Origin: Isoetes taiwanensis | Taxonomy: Eukaryota > Streptophyta > Lycopodiopsida > Isoetales > Isoetaceae | DNA: 64,000 nt | NCBI GenBank assembly: GCA_021234155.1 | Contig: JAJEKV010000036.1 | Span: 4,902,209 to 4,966,208, forward strand | Direction of reading: 5' to 3' | Position numbers and translations under genes: made by a program | The notes under the pieces: model-generated | The model's input: the letters and a program-made list of their open reading frames with translations, nothing else | Databases searched by the model: none | Told to the model about the DNA's origin: nothing | Shown here: positions 56,568-64,000 of the stretch, one piece after another | Layout of the letters: each line of letters opens with the position of its first letter | Position numbering within the stretch: the stretch's first letter is position 1

Positions 56568-57828
56568 TCATCTCTTCCAGATGGACCAGATGATCCAAGC
56601 AGATGCTAAGTGGAAAGCCCTCTTTGCCAACTTGTCCCAAGAGCTAGGATAGACTGACAATAGGACCTGCTGACTATTCAAGTCACAATGGAAAAGGCTC
56701 AGAAGCTGACTGCCAAGCAAGTCGAACATGGTGACACAAGAAAAAGCAGTGCCAATTGTCTCATCCCTCTCACGCAAGAAGAGGGCAAATCTCGAGACTC
56801 GGGACGAAATCGATGAACAATAGTGTTTACCTCAAGACGCATCTATGAGTGATCCGCCACCATAAAATGGATAGCTTATGATGAAACAATTTATCCCATA
56901 CCCATCGCTGCATCGCTTTACGATGAGGCTCTGGGGATAACTAAAGGTCACTTTGGCGATGGAGGCAACACCTCGTGATGAAGCAGACCACATACATCGA
57001 AAGTGCACCAGGTGCTCCTCCTTAACACCAAGCCATGAACCACCCAGAAATGGGGAGCCACGCCTTGTGGGTGTGGAGGAAGTGTAGTGACTACTTTTTT
57101 CCCAAATGCCCCGGTCCCAATGAAGGAGAAGGAACTTCAATTTGAACTCATTCCACGTGAACTATCTTGTCTCATTATACCATACAGGATACCGTGAGCA
57201 CACCGCCGCCGCCACCGACGCTAAGCGCCAATGGATGGACGAAGGGACCATGGGACAACCGGCCGCGCCGCCACCCAAAGGGATCCACCAACAACCGGGT
57301 CAGTAGGATCCGTGTGGGCCATTGGATGGAACTGAAACAAAGGCGCGACAGTCTCCCAAGCAGCTAGCAACCCCTTGAGGAAAGCAATGTGCATTAGGAT
57401 ATGGAGAAAGTGGATAGAATAATGCCCATGGGAGGAGAGGCTTAATGGATGGAGAGCCAAAGGAAATGCACATCTCAGAAGATCGGGTGAATGAGACGCA
57501 GACTGAGAATTATCAGCATTATTGAGAATCTGCCATATGAACTTAGAAATCAGCACCTTGCTCTGGAGAAGAAAGTGAATCATCCCCAGCCCCCACAAAG
57601 TTTAGGCATAATGCACTTCGCCCAACTAACTTTAACATCAGCTCCTTCTTCAATGCCACCCCAGATGAAGTTCCTGACAGTACGAACAATGAGCTGCATC
57701 TTTGTCTGCGGTGCCAGCAAGATGGATGCCATGTAGACATGTGTACCACTCAAAACTGACTTTGCCACAGTTACACGACCAGCCATGGATAACTTAGCCG
57801 TGGACCACCAGAACAAATGCCTTTTCAA
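56568..57828 (-). pseudogene. LINE ORF2 C-terminal region
   Basis: On the - strand, KLSMAGRVTVAKSVLSGTHV and TVRNFIWGGIEEGADVKVSW (57800-57640) are the standard post-RT segment of plant L1 elements. Near 56777-56568, RERDETIGTAFSCVTMFDLL and HLASAWIIWSIWKR match the end of zf-RVT plus the WxIWxxRN tail. Frameshifts divide the piece. Confidence 0.75.
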
Positions 57829-58069
57829 CCCCTTAATAATGACATCCCACGCGTCTCCAGATGAGAGGTGTATACCAACTGGAATGCCTAGAAGTTTAGT
57901 TGCCTTCCCATGAGGAAGAGCCTTCTATGGAAATGCAACCACAGAAGACGGCACTGAAGAGTCTAGGGCCCACTGTGGCGATATACTTTGCCACCCCACA
58001 AAGATACCGAAGCCAAATAGAAGTCTGTCCAACAAGGAAATGGCATTCGCAAATTCTCGCCATCGACCA

Positions 58070-59400
58070 TTAAGAACAAGAAAGTGTCATCTCGCATCGC
58101 GATCGACGATTCATGATCTCTTGTGAACCATTATTCATGGGAAGACCATGCAGGATGCCTTCCTGCACTGCAAGAGAGAATACCTGAGAAAGAATCTCCG
58201 CCACAATTGTAAAAAGCAGTGGTGCCAAAGGACATACTGGCGAATGCCACGCCCCTACTGAAAAATGTTGATGGTTCTCCTTGAAAAGAACCAAGAACGA
58301 AAGCGAGTAATAATGAAGTTTCATAACATTTGTTGTGAACTGGGCACCAAAACCAAGCGTAAAAGGCACTGCTCCAGGAAACTCCAGTCAACACTGTCAT
58401 ATGCTTTTGCAAAATCCAGCTTCAAGTATACAATGGGGTAACCATGCATTCTAGCCCAATAGAGATCCTCATATGCTGCTGCCACATTATTCAAGATACA
58501 TCGGCGAGGTAAGAAACCTGACTGTGTGGAAGAGATGGACTCGGTAAGCACGCCACAAAGCTTCTGAGCAAAAGCTTTAGCAAAGATCTTGTACACTGAG
58601 GACAACAAAGTAATGGGGCGCCAATCTGAAATGGAAGAGGGATCCTTACATTTTGGAATAAGGGAGATGCAAACAGAGTTGAAGATTTTGTCCAGATGCC
58701 TCTGTCTTTTAAAATTCCTGAAAGCATCATACACATCTGCACCAAGCCAATCCCAATACTCCTGGAAAAACTCCACTGGAATACCATCAATACCTGGACA
58801 CTTGCCCCTCTTGAGAGAAAATGTGACCTCAGCTAAATCATTCTGGCTGATCTCAGCCTCTAAAGTGGCCCTTTGCTCATTGATGACTATAAGATGAACC
58901 TTAGCAAGGCCGCTTGAAAATCTGACTGAAAAGGAAGACGCCGAGTAGTGAAGAAAGCTGAAAAGTGATTATGCAAAAAGCCTCTAAGCTCAGCTGGATC
59001 TGAAATAATACGCCCATCCTGAATCTGTAGAGACTGAAGAGATGCAGCTAGCTTTCTTGTTTTGGCAGCTCTGAAGAAAAAACCTGTGCACCGGTCTCCC
59101 TCTTTGAACCATTGCAACCCAGCTTTAATGCGAGCAAAGTGCACCTATTCAGATTCCATCTGCCGAATGGTATACAAAATTTGCTTCTCCACATGACCAT
59201 CTGATGGGGCAACAGACTTGCATGCCTCAAGTTGTCGATAAAGAGCCAGCAGAAGGCTCCGGTTAGCAGAAGCCCGTTCACGACCCCAACCTTTAGCAAA
59301 AGACTTCACAGCAGCGAGCAGAGCATCAACAATACCTGCCATGCCCCTGTGTCGAGAGAAAGAGTGAACCACGTCTGTCTACAGCCCGCCAAAAAATCAT
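58070..59400 (-). pseudogene. LINE reverse transcriptase, YADD box altered
   Basis: The linker is open at 59372-58887 (LQWFKEGDRCTGFFFRAAKT). From 58776, SVCISLIPKCKDPSSISDWR, TQSGFLPRRCILNNVAAAYE and YLKLDFAKAYDSVDWSFLEQ give RT motifs in one clean frame. The following GCPLAP motif survives as VCPLAPLLFTIVAEI in a shifted frame. At the catalytic box the sequence reads ARDDTFLF where YADDTLLF is usual, so the Tyr-Ala pair is changed. Inactive as read. Confidence 0.82.
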
Positions 59401-60560
59401 CATCCTTCAAGAAAAATTCTAAGACAGTAGTGCACAAAAAGAGTGTCATGAATCTTGTCATCACTTAAGTAAAAATGAATTTTCTTCAATAGCTTTCTGA
59501 TCCCAGAGCTTTTGTCTATCCTATACGTAATATGGGCGAGAATTGTTATCTGGTCATTGTGCCAGTGCTGGCTCTGAACCTCCCTTTGTATTTTTATGTT
59601 GTAATTCTCTGCAAAATCAATTACAAAAATAATGGTGCCATCTTTGATATTGTCCAGGCAACTCTTGAATTGCAGGGCCTGCCATCTAGACCTGTAATTA
59701 TGTGGCACAAATATCTTCAATGTGGAATACAGGTAGGAAATAAAAAACCTTCACTGTCGTTCTTTTGTAAGACAGTCTAAGAACTGGCTTTGGTTCTTTC
59801 ATTTTTTTCCCCTTGCCAGTTCAAGTCTCGTCTTATGTTGTAGTTTCAGACTATATCCCACCAGCTGCCTTAGCTTTCTTACTTTTGTTTCCCTTCTTGG
59901 TGGCATTGGATCTTTTCTTTCTGCTGCCACCTGGTACTTTCTTGGTAACACAGTCTGCAACTCCACCAGCATCTTCTGTCTCCACTGGAATCTATAACAA
60001 GGTCCGCAGCATAAAACATAAGATTACTGCAAGTTGAAAGCAGAAAAGCAGAAGTCAGTGGATGTCAGCACATCTCAGCTCGTTGCAGTATGCATTAAAG
60101 AGAGTTTTACCTTTTCAAACATTTTCCATTCAAGCAAGAACTCATGATCCTCTCTTTCGCTTGGACATATAGGAAGACTTTGTATGCCACAACTCTGACA
60201 TTTTTGCATCAAGCAGCCATGTTTATACCATTCTTCAACCTCAGCCCTCCAGAACTCGCTGTTTGAGTCATATGTGTGTTGGCTGACTAGACACTTCTTG
60301 CCAGGTCCACAAACCTCACAACAACAACACTTGCACTCTTCCCCATGAAATCCAGTTTTCGCTGATTTTAAAGCATTCAGACCTACTCTGGCATACTCCA
60401 ACTTCATATAGTATATGCAACAACAGGTTTTCCTTTCTGATACTTTCTTTACATAAAGAGGTTTCAACTTCTCGAAAGCCTTTAAGCAAACAGGGTATTC
60501 AGGGTGTGCCTTTTTGTATTGTACCAGCCTTTGCCGAATCTGCGGCTGCCACCAGAACAT
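59400..60560 (-). pseudogene. Intron-containing gene fragment inside the LINE (DDE-transposase-like, uncertain)
   Basis: The exon at about 60560-60109 is Cys-rich (ERKTCCCIYYMKLEYARVGL; EECKCCCCEVCGPGKKC) and ends at a good donor, AAAAG|GTAAAAC. A second exon after ATTACAG (about 59705) reads GTIIFVIDFAENYNIKIQRE, VQSQHWHNDQITILAHITYR and FYLSDDKIHDTLFVHYCL, ending in a stop at 59400. I recall similar uncharacterised proteins in invertebrate and plant genomes with DFAENY, VQS.HW and SDD.KHD motifs. The spaced acidic residues suggest an RNase H-fold transposase, but that is inference. The unspliced intron shows it entered as DNA. Confidence 0.55.
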
Positions 60561-60717
60561 TGTACTGCCTATTGATTACTGCAGCAGCTTTGTAGGCATC
60601 CTCTTTCTTGCATTTATGCGCTTGTAAACAAATGAAATCTGACTCCCACCTAGTCAGGGCCATGGACAACCTAGGGGAGGAGGCAACCCCCCGCACATTC
60701 CAGGAGATTAACTTCAT
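60499..60717 (-). pseudogene. LINE endonuclease, first about 60 residues only
   Basis: It begins MKLISWNVRGVASSPRLSMA and continues DFICLQAHKCKKEDA, the canonical N-terminus of plant L1 AP endonucleases (here LQAHK for the usual LQE.K, so the catalytic Glu appears changed). Its ATG overlaps the ORF1-frame stop as ATGA (60717-60714). The text then runs into the foreign gene segment, and the catalytic rest is missing. Confidence 0.8.
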
Positions 60718-62326
60718 TGATCAGGTGGATGTGAAGGATGTTCTAAGTCCATATCAACTTGTATATGAGACTGATTCTCCACTTGATCAGCCCAATGTGG
60801 CTGCGATGCTATTGGACGCGTAGTGACAGTGGTGGGAAGAGTTGGCTCAACAGGGTTAGGGGAAGCAGATGCAGAAAGCTGTAGTGTCCGGGCGGCTTTT
60901 TTCATGCGGGCAATGGACCATTCTTCTTCAATGCGCTCTTGCTTGCGTGCAATCATGTCCAGCCTCTCTTGCTGGTCAGATGAAAGACAATTACGGGCTG
61001 CAAGGAGTGTGCCAATGGCTAGGGTAGAAGACGAAGAAGGGGTGATGGCAAGGACAGGTGCAGGAGTGGTTGGAGTAGGGATGGCGTTAGGGAAGTAGAA
61101 GTAGGGGAGGGGGAAGGTGAGGGAGGGATGGGAATGGAGGGTCTGCGCACACGATAAGCAGAGAAGGCCTCAACATCAGGAAACATATTGGCAAGCTCTA
61201 GGCCGTTAAACAAAGATAATTTATATTTAAAAAAGAGTGGACCACTTTTAACAACCACAGACTTGGGGAGGGAAGCCTCAGCAGGAAGGGAAATACAAAT
61301 ATGAGGACCATTGGTAATCGAATGAGCAAGGTGCAACCCTAATCCATTGGCAATGGAGACCAAGAAGTCTGGAACCTGCAACTCAATTGGGAAGTCCTCC
61401 AATGCAAACCAGCAGGGCATACGACGTGCACCAGACTTATTAGGAAGAAATCCAGGGGTGTATACCTGATACAAGAGATAATGTCCCCACAAAGGATCCA
61501 CTCCACGCTCCACTAGTTTATCAACAGCAATAGGCGACCCGAACATCACTAAGAAATAACTGTTTTGCCTATCCAAAACTTTCAGGGACTCATGCGGAGG
61601 CAATCCCAACTTTTGCAGATGTTGTTTCAACCAAAATCCCATCCTCTTGAGATCAAGGAACTGACCAGTGAAATGACATACCACCGCATGGGACATTAGA
61701 TTGTGCAGACTTTGCAAGTGGACGCAATGATCTATCTCCACAACCGAGATACCAGCCTGAGTGAAGGCACTAGAACACACCTCTGCTTCATAGAACACGT
61801 TATCAGGAGGTAGTTGAACATCCATTCTATCTTCAAGACCCTGCAGCTCTTTCATATATTCAGACACCTCTCTTTTGTTATTCTCCATCATAAGAGACAC
61901 CGCCGCAGCAACACAAGCAGAACGCACACCAGATGTCATGTCTCGCTTAATCCAATCACTGAAGCGCGTTTGTGATACTCGAGCAACAGTGTTAGAGGCA
62001 GACCAAGGAGCAGAGGGAAGAGGAGGAGACGATAAGAGGCCTGAAGAGGATGGGGGGGCAAGAGAGGAAGGAGTTGGGGCAGAGGTGGAGGGAGGAGGAA
62101 GAGAGGCAGAAGCAGTACATGGCAAAGAGAGGGGAGGGAATTGCAAATCCATAGAGGCAGGGGCATATGCGAGTGGATTGAGACGAGAATTAGGAGGTAG
62201 CACTGGAGAGGCCAAAGAGGCAGAAAATTGGGAGCAAGAATGCATACCGGCGGAGGCGACCATGGAGGCCGAAATAGAGGATCCCAATTCCGGGACTGAA
62301 GCAGCACGAAAACCACCTGATGCCAT
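60714..62326 (-). pseudogene. LINE ORF1 protein, one frameshift near its end
   Basis: A frame of 435 codons (62326-61019) starts with a Ser/Pro/Ala-rich low-complexity third and continues with a folded-looking domain: MSHAVVCHFTGQFLDLKRMG, WLKQHLQKLGLPPHESLKVL, then PCWFALEDFPIELQVPDFLV and LGLHLAHSITNG. This resembles the DUF4283-type RNA-binding domain of plant LINE Gag-like proteins. The last part (60956-60714) continues in another frame after a small indel, with IEEEWSIARMKKAARTLQLS, and ends in TGA overlapping the ORF2 ATG. No CCHC knuckle was found. Confidence 0.75.
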
Positions 62327-62391
62327 ACACCGTTGGAAAGCTCACTACACAGGCTTTCCAACGCACCAAGAATCCCAGGTTCTTTATTCAT

Positions 62392-63380
62392 AACCAATTA
62401 ATAATTAACTGTTCAAAACTAGATAGTTGTCCTTATATTAAAAAGAAGAAAAAAATTTATTCTTAACATCTATTGGAGACCAAAATGCATGTAACATGAT
62501 GGCATTGCTCTATGGGTACTGTTCTTATTCATCCATTATTGCATGTCATTATGAGGGACTCACACAACAGTCTGATAAATTGATCAGACAACCAAACACT
62601 GACCTGGGATTCAGTTAGGTCTCTTGTAGTGGAGCTGCTCTAAGGGAAGGTGCTCTAATTCAGCGTAGGGGCCCCAACAAGCCATCAGATGAAAACATGA
62701 ATGGCTCACGTGGCAGCCATGGTGGACTTTTTGGTTCACGTCTACGGTTTAGGGTTAGTCTAGTTTTAACTCCATTCTGTTTATCTGCTGGTGCGCTATA
62801 TGTCCTCAACAATCTGCAAGGGCACTCCAATGATCTCCAAAAGCACTCCAACGATTGCACGACCACTCCAATGGTTCAAGGGAGACCCAACAGACGCAAA
62901 TGTTAACCCACAGATTTGGCAATCATGTGGAGATTTTGTGTCCAAATTTTCTTTTTCACTTTTGCATGCCTGATGCATATACCTCTAGACTTTAGATTTA
63001 GGCAATTAATATGGCCCCAATGTCTCGTAGATCAGAAGAAAAAGCTTCTCAAATGGTTTTCAGTTAAACAACTGGAGCTTCCCATGGCGCCAAGGTAACC
63101 ATTCACAACCTTTATTCCCTCCATTTTCTTATGATTCTAATGTTCCCTCCATAGCATTTTCGTGTAGATTGCGTACCTGTCTGCATATTATCCGGTCTTT
63201 TTAGCGCCTTGAAGGGGATCACCAGCTAGATATGAATATGGCCATCCAATTTCTTTCCCGCCTTTTCAATGTGCAAGATATTTAAGGTAATGTTAAGGTG
63301 AGATCAATCATTGTTATTTCTTCTCTAGATTGGATCTATTCGTCATTTCTTCTCTTGGTTGAATCTGTTCTGTGAGTACA
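62392..63380. other. Noncoding stretch right of the second LINE
   Basis: No supported gene. A small duplicated word (CACTCCAAYGATYKC) appears three times at 62822-62875. Several 60-70 codon frames on both strands lack family features. Confidence 0.45.
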
Positions 63381-63399
63381 CCTTCATTGCTTGCTACTC

Positions 63400-64000
63400 T
63401 TATTTGTTATATGCAATGCAATTAAGAGGGAGAACCATCTGCTCTGTTGCATCATCAGCACCTCCTCCTCCTCTTCCAAGAGCCAGGTCTAAGTCCAAAG
63501 GCCCCATTATCCATAGCCAGCCAGAAAATACTTCTTTGGGAGGCAAACATGTCAGATCTATGGAGGGAGGTTCATGGATCATGGAACAATTAAATCAGGC
63601 CATAGATGCTATAGATTCTTAGCATTAGAAAGCCTTCTTTACATTATGCCATACCTCTGACCACTCTTAGAAGGTGGTTGAATGGCCAAACTAAAGAGAA
63701 ATTTGGGGCAAAATCAAAGGGATTGACAAAGGAAGAAGAGGAAATCCTTGTGAGTTGGTGTATGCCTCTCATTCTACCTGGATTTGTTAAGGCTTTTGAA
63801 GGTAGAGGTGTAACTTTGGATCTGTTAAGAGAACGAGTTGGCGACATGTGTATTCATAGAGAAACTAGTTTTAAAGATGGCCTACCAGGTAACAAGTGGT
63901 GGAGAGGTTTTAAAAGTAGACACTCTAAAGTTGCTTTAAGGTCTGTTGAGTGTGTGGAAGTGCAAAGAGTAAAGGCTATGAATTCTACTAACCCGGATAA
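63400..64000 (+). pseudogene. psq/CENP-B-type HTH transposase start, runs off the right edge
   Basis: After a Pro/Ser-rich start (about 63405-63560), IMEQLNQAIDAID leads, through a one-base frame change near 63616, into RKPSLHYAIPLTTLRRWL, a helix-turn-helix of the psq type. It continues LTKEEEEILVSWCMPLILPG and then LPGNKWWRGFKSRHSKVALR, the second DNA-binding half (CENP-B/Tc5 type: G..WW..F..RH....L). This is how pogo/Tigger-like transposases and their domesticated relatives begin; the DDE core would lie beyond 64000. Apart from the single frameshift the coding is clean. Confidence 0.7.

Larger units (their letters stand above)
56253..62374 (-). mobile_element. L1-type LINE with 17-bp target duplication and an internal foreign segment
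   Basis: A 17-bp direct repeat, CCAGGTTCTTTATTCAT, lies at 56236-56252 and 62375-62391. The sense strand is -; it starts at 62374 and ends with AATAAA and a short A run (10 T on the + strand, 56252-56261). ORF1, the start of an endonuclease, RT fragments and a zf-RVT-like end are present in order. Between about 60560 and 59400 the endonuclease body is replaced by a different gene fragment. Without that segment the element is about 5 kb. Confidence 0.93.

Overview
This is nuclear DNA from a land plant. A seedless vascular plant such as a fern fits best, but that is an inference. The only gene that looks intact is a ten-exon nuclear gene for the alpha subunit of plastid acetyl-CoA carboxylase carboxyltransferase (CAC3, + strand, 20939-23422). 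It has canonical GT/AG introns and a plausible N-terminal transit peptide. It lacks the long C-terminal extension seen in the angiosperm proteins I know. Nearly everything else is transposable elements, element fragments, gene fossils and simple repeats.

Layout. 1-10889: a degenerate Ty3/gypsy element on the + strand. The window opens inside its 5' LTR and the 3' LTR ends at 10889; an RNase H-like domain appears to lie upstream of its reverse transcriptase. 10890-18500: a puzzling locus with a degenerate multi-exon gene containing an FCP1/NIF-type HAD domain, a tandem-repeat block, and about twenty copies of a perfect or near-perfect 22-bp palindrome. Several of these palindromes fall inside predicted introns. 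18500-20938: sequence of unknown nature with small repeats. 20939-23422: CAC3. 23423-27200: noncoding, with MITE-like, SINE-like and dispersed repeats. 27200-29112 (- strand): a PPR-like fossil and a dead RarA/WRNIP1-type AAA+ ATPase gene with a membrane-protein exon between its Walker B region and the following ATPase exon. 29113-33400: noncoding, including a 115-bp tandem duplication and a tandem array rich in heat-shock-element-like GAAnnTTCnnGAA modules.

33404-46020: a nested structure. A structurally complete - strand Ty3/gypsy element (35231-45071; 2.0-kb LTRs with TGTCG/CGACA ends and a GAGAC target duplication) lies inside another element's LTR, whose initiator-tRNA-Met primer-binding site is at 34677-34688. 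46021-49562: duplicated segments, a short hairpin and a two-exon fragment of an O-GlcNAc transferase (SEC-like) TPR region. 49574-54330 (+): an L1-type LINE bounded by an AAAGATATTGC duplication. 56253-62374 (-): a second L1-type LINE bounded by a 17-bp duplication; most of its endonuclease is replaced by a fragment of another, intron-containing gene family. 63400-64000: the start of a psq/CENP-B-type HTH transposase gene that runs off the right edge.

No operon, CRISPR array, rRNA or intact tRNA gene was seen. Functionally the window is one plastid fatty-acid synthesis gene in a sea of nested retroelements. Many element copies are broken by one- or two-base indels, and in duplicated LTRs these cluster at short C/G-rich tracts, so some frameshifts may be assembly errors rather than true decay.
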